Shown here piece after piece: positions 7,478 through 16,484 of a stretch of DNA of 43,130 nt. Both the position numbers and the translations under genes were made by a program. Source of the DNA: Occallatibacter sp. (lineage in GTDB: Bacteria; Acidobacteriota; Terriglobia; Terriglobales; Acidobacteriaceae). Below the pieces are notes generated by a model. That model was not told the origin of the DNA. It ran no database searches and saw nothing but the letters and a program-made list of their open reading frames with translations. Positions within the stretch are counted from its first letter, which is position 1, and each line of letters begins with the position of its first letter. The stretch covers positions 1-43,130 of the forward strand of contig JARLFZ010000025.1 of NCBI GenBank assembly GCA_031296305.1, read 5' to 3'.

Positions 7478-9343
7478 CTATTGGACAGTGAGAGTGACAG
7501 TGCCTGAAGCAATTGTGGCGCCTGATGTGCCGGTCACCGTCACGGTGTAAGTTCCCGCCGTGGTGCCGGCGCTTCCGCCGCCTCCGCCGCCGCTTCTGCC
7601 ACTCCCGCCGCAACTTGCCAACGCGCCGAGCGCGCTCATGGCGACGAGGATGGAGAGCATCGCGCGCCAGCTACGCCGCCGTCCCGGGATGCCGAAGAAC
7701 ACAAGCAGGGCGAGAACCGCGCCGGAACCTGCGCCCAGCCATCCCTTGCGATTCCCGAGCCTGGGGTCAACAAGACCGGCGGTGGCGGCCGTCGTTCCGA
7801 TCGTCAGGGTAGAGGTCTGTGCAGTTGTGCCGCTGAGGTTGACCGACGCTGGGGAGAGGCTGCATGTTGCCTGGTCGTTGGAAGCGGTTGGGCTGACGGA
7901 GCACGTTAGACTCACGGTGCCTAAGAATCCGCCTGATCCGGGAGTTACTGTGATGGTAGAGGTGTTTCCTGTCGTTGCGCCGGGAGCGACAGAGACCGCC
8001 GCACCAGCAACGGTGAAGGTGTCCCCCGGCGCGTTGTTCATGTTCACCGAGAAGCTGGCTGTGGCCGTGTTCGATGCCGAGTCCGTCACCTCGACGGCGA
8101 AGCTCGCGCTGCCCGCCGTCTGTGAAGAGCCGGACAGAACGCCGCCGCTGGATAGGCTCAGGCCGACCTCTGTGAGAATGCTGCCACCCGATGTGACTGT
8201 CCAGCTCAAACCCGTGCCTGAACCGCCCGAGGCCGTCAACGTCTGCGAATAGGCCGTTCCGGAAACCCCTGAGGGAAGCGGGTTCGCGCTGGTGATGGCC
8301 AACGTTGCGTTGCTGGTTACGGATCCGGCCAGTCCATAAAAGCTGGTGAGGTTGGCTTGCACGGCGTTATCGGTCGCATCCGTAGTGGCCGAGGCCACAA
8401 TGGCTCCCTCGATGAAGTTGGTCGGCGCATTCGAGCCGTCGCCGCCCCTTCCTAAAGACAAGCCGCCCTCCAAGTCCATTGTGTATCCGGCGGGCAGAGG
8501 GCCGTTGTACAGGGTAGCCAATCGGCCTTGCGTGGCGTCCCCCGACTTCACCGTGAACATCGAACCCGCGGGATTGTACCTCCCAAAGATGCTCAGGTAA
8601 TTCTGAGTCGGTGTGCTGCCATACAGGAAGACACCATTCTCCAAATCGACCCCAGGCCACGGCCCTGTGCCCGTCCCGAAGGTTCCCAAATTCCCTGTGG
8701 CGTAGGCCAGCGAAAACATCGCGCCTTTGCCGGCATTTCGTGTGGGGCTTTCCGTGTCGCCGTAAGTTCCGCAGCATCCGGATACCTGACCGCCTTCGCT
8801 GTAGTTTTCAGAGACCATGTAGGCAGTGATGGCGTTGTTGCCCGTAGGCATACCAACGGTGCCGGAGGTTCCAGGGTTGCAGCATTTCCCTTGGTAATAG
8901 CCCTCGCCGGAAACTATCCGCGCAATCGGAATCGTCATTCCGTTAGGAAGTGTCGTCCATCCTACGGACGCAGGCACCTTGCCGAACGCCCCATCTTTAA
9001 GGAGATTGTTCCCCAACGCAAGGGTTCCCATCTGGTCATAGATGATGGTGATTGTGCAGGTTGTGCCCGAACAGAAACTTGTAATCGAGGCCGCATTAAC
9101 CGCACCGGAGGACAGGGTGCTTATGTCCAATGTTCTACTGTCTGATGCCCTTGTAATCTGGAACAGCGGTCCCGCGTAACTCGCCAACATGCGTCGCGCC
9201 AGGCTATGCGCTGCAATACAGGGAGTACCGGCCGTCGCCAGAATGTCGCAGGGGCCTGTGCCCGCTTCGGCCTGCACCGGCCGTGCATGTGAGATAGCTC
9301 CGGCCAGCATAATGCCAAGGATGATGCGCAGCGTCTTTTTCAT
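7478..9343 (-). CDS. GH54-like arabinofuranosidase-type secreted protein with Ig domains
   Basis: 621 residues. A signal peptide (MKKTLRIILGIMLAGAISHA) opens the protein from ATG 9343, with AGGAG 12 bases upstream. Residues about 28-330 resemble the catalytic domain of fungal/bacterial alpha-L-arabinofuranosidase B (GH54): GPCDILATAGTPCIAAHS, CTITIIYDQMG and PWPGVDLENG. Two Ig-like regions follow. The second is interrupted at about 530-590 by a two-helix hydrophobic hairpin with RRRSWR between the helices and LASCGG plus a glycine-rich linker after it. The Ig strand TYTVTVTGTSG and VTLTVQ then completes the domain. It may release arabinose from plant polymers at the cell surface. Substrate and activity are inferred; I did not confirm the catalytic residues. 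Confidence 0.75.
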   Translation of the reverse strand: MKKTLRIILGIMLAGAISHARPVQAEAGTGPCDILATAGTPCIAAHSLARRMLASYAGPLFQITRASDSRTLDISTLSSGAVNAASITSFCSGTTCTITIIYDQMGTLALGNNLLKDGAFGKVPASVGWTTLPNGMTIPIARIVSGEGYYQGKCCNPGTSGTVGMPTGNNAITAYMVSENYSEGGQVSGCCGTYGDTESPTRNAGKGAMFSLAYATGNLGTFGTGTGPWPGVDLENGVFLYGSTPTQNYLSIFGRYNPAGSMFTVKSGDATQGRLATLYNGPLPAGYTMDLEGGLSLGRGGDGSNAPTNFIEGAIVASATTDATDNAVQANLTSFYGLAGSVTSNATLAITSANPLPSGVSGTAYSQTLTASGGSGTGLSWTVTSGGSILTEVGLSLSSGGVLSGSSQTAGSASFAVEVTDSASNTATASFSVNMNNAPGDTFTVAGAAVSVAPGATTGNTSTITVTPGSGGFLGTVSLTCSVSPTASNDQATCSLSPASVNLSGTTAQTSTLTIGTTAATAGLVDPRLGNRKGWLGAGSGAVLALLVFFGIPGRRRSWRAMLSILVAMSALGALASCGGSGRSGGGGGGSAGTTAGTYTVTVTGTSGATIASGTVTLTVQ

Positions 9344-9504
9344 TTCATCCCGAATCTCCTTTTTCGGCGCCGGTTCCATGGGATTTTACCGCTCTTGAGG
9401 CAGATTGCGAGGCCAAAAGGACGTTTGCCCCGAAAAAGCCAGCGTTTGCGCAAGAAAAAGAGCAATTATCGAAAACCACAAATGAAGGCTGTCCGTTGCA
9501 AGGC

Positions 9505-9877
9505 TCACAAACTGGGAGAGTTGTTGCAAGACGGGATACACCGATTTGCCAATGGCGTGACCGATTCGCGACTATCCGACCGGCAGAAATCTGATTGCGC
9601 ATAAGTCTTGCCCCAGGGGTAGAAGAGGTGTTTGCTGCCCTCCTTCCATGCGGACTCCATCTCCGGCGTCGCGATGACCCAATCAGGGCGGCGCTTTCGC
9701 GTAGGTGCGCGCAGGTCCTGGCGGAGTTCCTCGAGCGTGGGACGGCCAAAGGACAAATAGATGTTTTAGATCTTGAAGACGACGAGGCCTGGCTCCAGAC
9801 GAGGGCAAGGTTGAGCGACAGCGCACAGGCGGCCCGGGAAATGCCGCGCGAGGTTGCCCCCTTGTTGTAGCCGCGAT
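9505..9877 (-). pseudogene. Possible gene relic of unknown family
   Basis: The minus-strand frame downstream of a TAA reads like real protein (FGRPTLEELRQDLRAPTRKRRPDW, then ATPEMESAWKEG and FYPWGKTY). The same frame upstream of the TAA also looks natural (RLEPGLVVFKI), as if one nonsense codon near 9765 had interrupted a gene. A TTG start at 9756 would give 83 residues, without a ribosome binding site. I do not recognise the family. The competing frames here are Ser/Arg-rich and look like shadows. Confidence 0.3.
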
Positions 9878-9945
9878 CAGGAAATGCGTCGGCCACGAGG
9901 CTCCGGTGCCTCGCGAAGCGCCGCTTCGGCTCTTCGAGCGGCCGG

Positions 9946-10335
9946 CTATTGAATCAGGCCCAGGGCTTTGAGTTCCTTCTTCAGCTTTGCAGTGTCGATG
10001 GGCTTCACCAAGTAGGCGTTGCACCGGCTCAGGAGTGCCCCGGTGATGCTATTCGTATCGGTATGGATCGTAGTAACGATGATTTTGGCGGACTTCGAAA
10101 CTTTCGCGGCAGTTTCCTGTTTGCGAATCTCCCGGATCGCATCCTGCCCGTCCATCCGTGGCATTCTCAGGTCCATGCAGACCAGATCGTATTCTTGATG
10201 ACTCTGAAGCGCGAGGACGACTGCGTTCACCGCCTCCTTCCCGTCGAGGGCGATGTCGCATCCACCGTACCGGGAGAGGAAAGTCTGTAGCAGTTTTCGG
10301 TTTGTGGCGTCGTCTTCAGCAACCAGGCTTCTCAT
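9946..10335 (-). CDS. Stand-alone CheY-like response regulator receiver
   Basis: 129 residues, only a receiver domain. Key residues are visible: the acidic pair at E7-D9, the phosphoacceptor D55 in LVCMDLRMPRMDG, the switch T88/T89, and K111 in YLVKPID. It lacks an output domain, so it should act through protein contacts in a phosphorelay, chemotaxis or motility. ATG 10335 is chosen because TGAGGA lies five bases upstream; the frame also opens at GTG 10359. It is divergent from the broken hybrid kinase gene 300 bp away, and a functional link to that system or to the nearby chemoreceptor is plausible. Confidence 0.9.
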   Translation of the reverse strand: MRSLVAEDDATNRKLLQTFLSRYGGCDIALDGKEAVNAVVLALQSHQEYDLVCMDLRMPRMDGQDAIREIRKQETAAKVSKSAKIIVTTIHTDTNSITGALLSRCNAYLVKPIDTAKLKKELKALGLIQ

Positions 10336-10576
10336 CGTGTCCTCATTTGCGTTGCCCACATTCGTAGCTCCCGTCGCACCTCAAAGATTTTTCTGCTCTG
10401 AGATAAGAGCGGATCCTGCAGCTTCGCTGGGGAGATGAAGCCTCCTGGCGCACACGAGCTTCTTCTGACAAGCGGCGGCTCAACTTGCCTATTGGCGCAA
10501 TGCCCGTTGCCCGTTAATGAATAAAGAAGCCTTTATCAAAGTGAATACAAAGAATCTGCTTCGCGGACTGTCTTGT

Positions 10577-10617
10577 CTTATCGGCAATGTTATGGACGGA
10601 TGAAGCTGGCCGATAAG
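10577..10617. promoter_or_regulatory. Perfect 9-bp inverted repeat in divergent promoter region
   Basis: CTTATCGGC (10577-10585) and GCCGATAAG (10609-10617) form a perfect inverted repeat with a 23-base spacer, 32 bp before the PAS gene and in the region shared with the divergent receiver gene. It could be a dimeric operator or an RNA hairpin. GCCGATAA also equals the sigma-28 -10 element, but no matching -35 is present 11 bases upstream. Confidence 0.4.
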
Positions 10618-10649
10618 TGCGGAGTGGAATTTACTTATTGAGGTGAAGT

Positions 10650-11168
10650 GTGCGTCCTCGCGGGTGCGCGGTTGAACCGGAAGGTCTTCTGGAAGCCGTG
10701 GAACAAGCGGCGGATGGCATCGTCATCACCGATACCGGCGGAAACATTCAGTATGTAAATCCGGCATTCACGGCGTTGACCGGATACTCTCCCGAGGAAG
10801 TTCTGGGACAGAACCCACGGCTTCTCAAATCCGGGCGCAATTCCGCCGCATTGTATGAAGAGCTCTGGAGCACGATCTTATCCGGGAAGGTCTGGCGCGG
10901 GGAGGTAATCAACCGCCGCAAGGACGGAAGCTACTACGACGAGGAGATACGAATCGCTCCGGTTCGAGACTCGGCTGGGGCAGCTACCTGCTACATAGCT
11001 ATCAAGCACGATGTGACCGAGCAACGGGCGGCCCAGAATGCGCAAGCATTTTTGGCGGCGATCGTGGATGATTCTGAGGATTCCATCCTTGCCTGTACGC
11101 CGGCAGGCGCCGTCATTGCCTTCAATCGCGCCGCGACAAGGATGTTCGGTTACTCGGCCCCGAGATGA
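10650..11168 (+). pseudogene. N-terminal PAS remnant of a hybrid histidine kinase
   Basis: 172 codons from GTG 10650 (GAGG six bases upstream). Residues 14-130 are a complete PAS domain with its PAC end (DGIVITDTGGNIQYVNPAF, TALTGYSPEEVLGQNPRLL, WRGEVINRRKDG, IKHDVTEQ). A second PAS begins (DDSEDSILACTPAGAVIAFN) but stops after MFGYSA, exactly where a conserved EE-IG segment should follow. A stop comes within three codons. No histidine-kinase core exists here or downstream; the sequence jumps, in another frame, to what looks like the linker before a receiver domain. The likely history is an internal deletion that removed the rest of PAS2, HisKA and HATPase. The short protein could still be made. 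Confidence 0.7.
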
Positions 11169-11289
11169 ACTGTGTAGCCTCCTCTCCAAAGTGTTTTCCG
11201 CCGCTGATGGCGGCAATTCAGGAAACGCGAAGGCTCTCGACCCGGACCCGGCCGTCACGCACCGCGAGTCGCCACTAAGTGGCGTTGGC

Positions 11290-12081
11290 ATGAATGCAAG
11301 AATCCTGGTTGCCGAGGACAATCCCGCTAATCGAGAAGTGGCTTTGGGTATTCTCAAGAAGCTCGGGCTACGCGCTGACGCGGTGACCAACGGCGCAGAC
11401 GCGATCAGCGCACTTGAGTCCATTGATTACGATCTGGTTGTGATGGACATGCGCATGCCGGTGATGGACGGAATCGAGGCAGCACGCAGGATTCGCAGTT
11501 TGGACTCTGCGGTCCGCAATCATCAAGTCCCCATCGTCGCCATGACTGCGAACGCCATGGAGAGCGATTGGCGAAGTTGCATTGCGGTGGGCATGAATGA
11601 TTTTGTGGTTAAACCGGTATCGGTAGCGACGTTGCGGGATACCCTCAAGAAATGGCTGCCCACCGGAGTCACTGCGATTCCGGCTACGGCTAGCCCGCCC
11701 GTATCGTCTCCGACCACTGAAAGTGAGATGGCCGTATTCGACCCGGCAAGCGTACTGTCACGCCTTGAAGGGGACATTGCACTGGCGCAAATTGTATTTG
11801 AAACATTTCTGGAGGATCTCTCCAGCCAGATTCAGGCTCTAAAGAAGCTAGTGGCAGTCAGGGAGGCCGCCGGCTGCGCACGACAGGCCCACTCGATCCG
11901 AGGCGCCGCGGCAAATGCCGGTGGTGAATCACTGCGGAAATTAGCGGCGGAAATGGAAAAGGCGGCTGACGCCGGAGATTGGGGTTTGGTAATTACCCGC
12001 ATGGACGAACTGGAGCGACAGTTCCGACTCCTTAGTGAGGCGATCAAAGAAAATGAGCGCACGAGCCGGTCAAATAGATAG
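11290..12081 (+). CDS. Receiver-HPt protein, C-terminal part of a hybrid kinase
   Basis: 263 residues from ATG 11290. Residues 1-125 form a receiver domain (ILVAEDNPANREVALGILKKLG, phosphoacceptor D53 in VVMDMRMPVMDG, K108 in FVVKPVS). After a linker, residues about 155-250 form an HPt domain with the phosphorylatable H201 in QAHSIRGAAANAG. Such REC-HPt tails belong to hybrid sensor kinases. The frame extends upstream to 11038 and the part just before 11290 looks like the natural linker, so the gene probably lost its front half. There is no good ribosome binding site at 11290, so expression is uncertain. If expressed, it could act as a phosphorelay intermediate. Confidence 0.7.
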   Translation: MNARILVAEDNPANREVALGILKKLGLRADAVTNGADAISALESIDYDLVVMDMRMPVMDGIEAARRIRSLDSAVRNHQVPIVAMTANAMESDWRSCIAVGMNDFVVKPVSVATLRDTLKKWLPTGVTAIPATASPPVSSPTTESEMAVFDPASVLSRLEGDIALAQIVFETFLEDLSSQIQALKKLVAVREAAGCARQAHSIRGAAANAGGESLRKLAAEMEKAADAGDWGLVITRMDELERQFRLLSEAIKENERTSRSNR

Positions 12082-12353
12082 TGTATTGTGACCACGCGAC
12101 GGCCGCGGCTTGCTCGATTGGAAAGCCTCAACGACTAACTGGAAATCGCCGCTATCCCTCGATCGAATTCTGACGATGAACTAGTTGAGCTGCCGTTTCA
12201 AGCGGCGAACACGGAGTTGGGCCTGCTCATGGATGGACCTCAGGAAACGAAGGGTGTCCAAAAGCGTGATGTAGCGATGTCAATGCAGTCCGCGGAATTC
12301 GGAATGCATTTCGCCCGGCGAGCCGGACAGGTGGCGATGAGGGAGCCGAGGTC

Positions 12354-13622
12354 ATGATGAATCGTGATTTACGGCTGCGCCGCATTAAGAAACGACTGTT
12401 CCTTCAAATAGCGCTCGCACTTGTTTTAGACATGCTGCTTTTTGTGGTTTTGTCTCATTTCGAAAGACCAGCTTTCATTCCCGATTGGATGCGGATTGCT
12501 GGAGCGCTGGCGGTTTTCAATTTTGTGCCGGCGCTCATCGTTGAACGATGGAACTGGACCATGGCCCGGCGCGCCGTATCCGACATGTGGGCTTTCGGCG
12601 AGCTCAACTTCGAGGAAGTTTCGCGAGAACTGGCGGGACGCAAAGCCATCGAGGCAGACATCAAGGACTGCAAACCCTACGTCGATGTGATGCACGAACA
12701 AATCGGCGATTCATTGGCTGAGTCCGAACGCGAAGTAGTCATGGCAATCGAGCAGATCGATACGCTGATGGGGAAAACCGGGAAGCAGCGGGAGAATATC
12801 GCACGATCCATCAAGAGCGCCGGAGATCTAACGAAAGACACACATACTCGGGTCGAAAACAATAAGGATGTGATCGCCGCGATCGAGATGCAGTTGCAGG
12901 CTCAGACCGACGAGTTCAGGAACAATTTCGAACGAATTCAAGGGCTGGCCGGCGACGTTCGCTCTTTGACGCCCCTGATTAAAGTGATTACCACTATCGC
13001 CCAACAGACCAGCCTGTTGGCCCTGAACGCTGAGATCGAGGCCGCGCGCGCGGGAAGCGCGGGTCAAGGATTCGCGGTTGTGGCCCTTGAGGTGAGGAAA
13101 CTCGCGGTGCTCTCGACCCAGGCCGCCGCCGACATTGCCGCAAAGATCAATGCCACATGCAAGAGAGTGGATGAAGAGATGTCCCAGGCTCATGCCTCGC
13201 TGGAGCAGCACGAGGCCAGTACCGCAATGAAGCACCTGGCTGCCGATTTAGGTGAAATGCAGTCTGAGTTCGCCAATAACAGCCAATTGCTTCTGGAAGT
13301 GATTACCGAGGTCGATGCGAACTACGCGGAGAGCGTAACCCGGCTGGGGGAGGCGTTGGGGCATATTCAGTTCCAGGACATCATGCGCCAGAGATTGGAG
13401 CACGTACAGGGTGCGCTGATAGAAATGCGCGACCACTTGTTGCGGTTGGCCGAGCGACCGGATCGTCCCGGATGGGACGGTCTCTTCGAGACAACATTCA
13501 AGGGGTTGTTGGACTCCCATCTTAGTAGTTACAAAATGGCCAGCCAAACCGTGACCCACCTTGCCGTGGCCGGTGGGAGTTCCGGCGGCGACAACAGCCG
13601 TCCGGCCATTGAATTGTTCTAA
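12354..13622 (+). CDS. Methyl-accepting chemotaxis-type protein without sensor domain
   Basis: 422 residues. Two membrane helices (about 15-33 and 45-64) are separated by only a short loop, so there is no periplasmic ligand domain. The cytoplasmic part is a coiled coil with the signalling hairpin tip at about 212-250 ([33 protein letters not shown]), the site that binds CheA/CheW in chemoreceptors. The tip shows substitutions against the consensus (QTN to QTS, AVVADEVR to AVVALEVR). The C-terminal section ([15 protein letters not shown]) is typical of unusual bacterial MCP-like proteins. ATG 12354 follows a weak GAGG; ATG 12357 is equally possible. It may sense membrane or cytoplasmic state, and chemotaxis partners are not in the window. 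Confidence 0.85.
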   Translation: MMNRDLRLRRIKKRLFLQIALALVLDMLLFVVLSHFERPAFIPDWMRIAGALAVFNFVPALIVERWNWTMARRAVSDMWAFGELNFEEVSRELAGRKAIEADIKDCKPYVDVMHEQIGDSLAESEREVVMAIEQIDTLMGKTGKQRENIARSIKSAGDLTKDTHTRVENNKDVIAAIEMQLQAQTDEFRNNFERIQGLAGDVRSLTPLIKVITTIAQQTSLLALNAEIEAARAGSAGQGFAVVALEVRKLAVLSTQAAADIAAKINATCKRVDEEMSQAHASLEQHEASTAMKHLAADLGEMQSEFANNSQLLLEVITEVDANYAESVTRLGEALGHIQFQDIMRQRLEHVQGALIEMRDHLLRLAERPDRPGWDGLFETTFKGLLDSHLSSYKMASQTVTHLAVAGGSSGGDNSRPAIELF

Positions 13623-13905
13623 TCGGAAATGCCTCCCGGCAGAATTGATGGCCTTTCGCTTAGGTATCGGGCTTTCCTTTGAGCAGGGAGTTAGCGCGGC
13701 ACCGACCGCAGAGGGCCGTTCCCTGTCGATAGCTGACGGATAAGTGCAGCCGTCCCCGAAACGGGCATACAGATTCCAGAATGGGTCGCGTGTTTTTCCG
13801 CAACTCCAGAGTGCAGTTACTCTCAGCGCGCTCCTGCCAGTGCGAGGTTATTGTGAGTAGTTGAATTCAATTCATCTTTCATCGCCAGCGGAAGGCGAGG
13901 TCACC

Positions 13906-16419
13906 ATGTCAGAAGCGTTTGCCGCATCGTTACTACAGCCGGGATCGCAAAAGGGCCAGAGAACCGCGCTTGGCCCGGAGGCGCTGGCCCAGTCGTTTCT
14001 GGACAATCTGTTCTTTGTTCAGGGCAGGTCGGTTGAGCGAGCTTCAGTGAACGATCTTTATATGGCGCTCGCCCATACGGTGCGCGACCGAATCCTGGAG
14101 CGATGGATTGCGACCGTAAAAAACTACCAGGCGCAGGATGTGCGCGTGGTCTGCTATTTGTCGGCAGAGTTTTTGACTGGACCGCATCTGGCGAATAACC
14201 TGATCAATCTTGGTATCTACGACGAAGCCGAGCAGGCGATGCGGCAACTGGATATCGACCTGAATGTTCTGATCGAGCAGGAGGAGGAACCGGGGCTGGG
14301 CAATGGAGGGCTGGGCCGGCTTGCCGCCTGCTTCATGGATTCTCTGGCCACGCTGGAGATTCCCGCGATTGGCTACGGCATCCGCTACGAATACGGCATT
14401 TTCGATCAGCAGATTCGCGACGGATGGCAGGTGGAGTCGACGGACAAGTGGTTGCGGTTCGGAAACCCATGGTCGCTGGAACGGCCTGAGGATGTTTTTG
14501 AGGTGAAGATGGGCGGGCACACCGAGATCCACACGGACGCCCAGGGGCGGTTCAAGGTGCAGTGGATTCCCAAGCGAATGGTGCGCGGAGTTCCGCACGA
14601 CACGCCCATTCCGGGCTACCGAACCAACACAGTGAATACCATGCGGCTGTGGGCGGCGCAGGCTGTGGAGAGCTTCGACTTCGGGACATTCAATGATGGA
14701 GATTTTGCGGGCGCCGTGGCAGATAAGGTGGCCTCTGAGAACATCTCCAAGATTCTTTATCCGAATGACGACAGGCTCGAAGGCAAGGAACTTCGGCTGG
14801 CCCAACAGTTCTTCTTCGTCTCCTGCAGCCTGCAGCACATTGTGGGCATTCAAATCACTCAAAACCGGCCTCTGGCAGAACTGCATCGCAACTTCGCCAT
14901 CCAGATGAACGACACGCATCCCGCGATCGCGGTTGCTGAATTGATGCGGCTGCTGGTGGACGAGCACGCAATGGACTGGGATACCGCCTGGCATGTGACG
15001 CAGAACGCCATGTCGTATACCAACCACACCCTTTTGCCGGAAGCGCTGGAGCAATGGCCGCGCAGCTTGTTCGCGTCGCTGCTGCCTCGCCATCTGGAGA
15101 TTATCGAAGAAATCAATTCCCGCCATCTTAACCATGTGCGCCAGAGGTTTCCAGGCGATGAGAGCCGCGTCAAACGCCTCTCGCTGATCAATGAAAACGG
15201 GGAAAACGGGGCAAACGGCGACAAGACCGTGCGCATGGCGCATCTGGCTGCGTTGGGGAGCCATGCCATCAATGGCGTGGCGGCGCTGCACACGGAGCTG
15301 CTGAAGACCCGCGTGCTCGATGATTTTTATGCGCTGACTCCGGAGAAGTTTTCCAACATGACCAACGGAGTTACGCCGCGGCGCTGGATGGTACTGAGTA
15401 ATCCCCGTCTTACCGAGCTACTGACCGCGCGCATCGGCTCTACCTGGATCCGCGACATCGAGAGGTTGCGCCGGCTGGAGCCCTTCCTTGAAGATGCCGA
15501 GTTCTGCCACGAGTGGAAAGCCATCAAGCGAGAAAACAAGGCCACGCTTGCTGCATATATTCAAGACCGGCTGGGAATTCAAACCGATCCGGACTCGATC
15601 TTCGACGTTCTGGTCAAGCGGCTGCATGAGTATAAGCGCCAACATCTTCAGGTATTGCATATTCTCACCTTGTTGAAACGTCTGCAGCGCGATCCGGATG
15701 CGGAAATGACGCCGCGAACCTTCATCTTCGGCGGTAAGGCGGCGCCTGGATATCGCATGGCCAAGCTGATCATCAAGCTGATTCACTCGGTTGGTGAAGC
15801 AATCAACGCCGACCCCATCGTAAGGGGCCGGCTCAAGGTGGTTTTTCTGCCCGATTTCAGCGTGAAGCTGGGGCAAAGAGTGTACCCCGCGGCCGATCTC
15901 TCCGAGCAGATTTCGCTCGCCGGAAAGGAAGCCTCCGGAACCGGAAACATGAAGTTTGCGATGAATGGCGCGATTACAATCGGCACCCTGGATGGCGCAA
16001 ACATCGAGATCCGCGAAGAGGTGGGGGAAGACAATTTCTTTCTCTTCGGTCTTACTGCTGCAGAGGTCGAGAACCAAAAGCGAGATGGCTACAATCCGCG
16101 CGCTGTGTACGAGTCGAACGCAAACCTGCGCGAAACGATCGACTCGTTGACGAGCGGCGAGTTTTCTCACGGCGACAGGGCTCTGTTCGAGCCTCTGGTC
16201 AGCTCCCTGCTGGCGAGAGATGAATATATGCTCTTGGCTGACTATCAGTCTTACATTGATTGTCAGGATAGGGTGAGCCTGGCATATAAGAACCAGGAGC
16301 AATGGACGCAAATGTCGATTCTGAATGTGGCACGGATTGGCAAGTTCTCCTCGGATCGCTCGATCCGGGACTATTGCGCTAACATCTGGAAGACCTGGCC
16401 GGTCAGCATCGAGTTATAG
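13906..16419 (+). CDS. glgP: Glycogen phosphorylase
   Basis: Releases glucose-1-phosphate from glycogen or maltodextrin by phosphorolysis (GT35, PLP-dependent). 837 residues, normal for the family. The PLP lysine is K683 in EASGTGNMKFAMNGA, followed by TIGTLDGANIEI. Other family blocks are visible (EEEPGLGNGGLGRLAACFMDS near the N-terminus, NDTHPAIAVAELMR, VKRLHEYKRQ, FGGKAAPGY). ATG 13906 is chosen over an in-frame TTG at 13861 because GAGG lies five bases upstream. It stands alone, without other glycogen genes nearby. Its stop codon falls in the first unit of a 21-bp tandem repeat. Confidence 0.95.
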   Translation: MSEAFAASLLQPGSQKGQRTALGPEALAQSFLDNLFFVQGRSVERASVNDLYMALAHTVRDRILERWIATVKNYQAQDVRVVCYLSAEFLTGPHLANNLINLGIYDEAEQAMRQLDIDLNVLIEQEEEPGLGNGGLGRLAACFMDSLATLEIPAIGYGIRYEYGIFDQQIRDGWQVESTDKWLRFGNPWSLERPEDVFEVKMGGHTEIHTDAQGRFKVQWIPKRMVRGVPHDTPIPGYRTNTVNTMRLWAAQAVESFDFGTFNDGDFAGAVADKVASENISKILYPNDDRLEGKELRLAQQFFFVSCSLQHIVGIQITQNRPLAELHRNFAIQMNDTHPAIAVAELMRLLVDEHAMDWDTAWHVTQNAMSYTNHTLLPEALEQWPRSLFASLLPRHLEIIEEINSRHLNHVRQRFPGDESRVKRLSLINENGENGANGDKTVRMAHLAALGSHAINGVAALHTELLKTRVLDDFYALTPEKFSNMTNGVTPRRWMVLSNPRLTELLTARIGSTWIRDIERLRRLEPFLEDAEFCHEWKAIKRENKATLAAYIQDRLGIQTDPDSIFDVLVKRLHEYKRQHLQVLHILTLLKRLQRDPDAEMTPRTFIFGGKAAPGYRMAKLIIKLIHSVGEAINADPIVRGRLKVVFLPDFSVKLGQRVYPAADLSEQISLAGKEASGTGNMKFAMNGAITIGTLDGANIEIREEVGEDNFFLFGLTAAEVENQKRDGYNPRAVYESNANLRETIDSLTSGEFSHGDRALFEPLVSSLLARDEYMLLADYQSYIDCQDRVSLAYKNQEQWTQMSILNVARIGKFSSDRSIRDYCANIWKTWPVSIEL

Positions 16420-16461
16420 ACGATTCGGATGGAGTTATAGCCAGTCAGGATCGAGTCATAG
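16399..16461 (+). repeat. Three 21-bp tandem repeats at the glgP 3' end
   Basis: Three consecutive 21-mers (16399-16419, 16420-16440, 16441-16461) each end in GAGTTATAG or GAGTCATAG. The glgP stop codon TAG is the end of the first unit, and each later unit keeps an in-frame TAG. The third unit is closer to the first than the second is (CAGTCAGGATC versus GGTCAGCATC). This looks like a recent slippage or duplication at the gene end. Confidence 0.65.
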
Positions 16462-16484
16462 GAGCGGAGGGTTCCGAGGATAAC

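Noticed and set aside
6300..7480. Terminal inverted repeats and TA duplication of the IS630 element
   Set aside because: Only loose, gapped similarity was found between the flanks, so the element ends were not assigned.
9380..9500. c-di-GMP riboswitch in the leader of the GH54-like gene
   Set aside because: GCAAACG occurs twice but the GEMM order of conserved blocks and tetraloop is not met.
10602..10617. Sigma-28 promoter before the PAS gene
   Set aside because: GCCGATAA matches the -10 element, but the -35 element is absent at the required spacing; the inverted repeat explains the sequence better.
13861..13905. TTG start for glycogen phosphorylase
   Set aside because: No ribosome binding site at the TTG, while ATG 13906 has GAGG at good distance.
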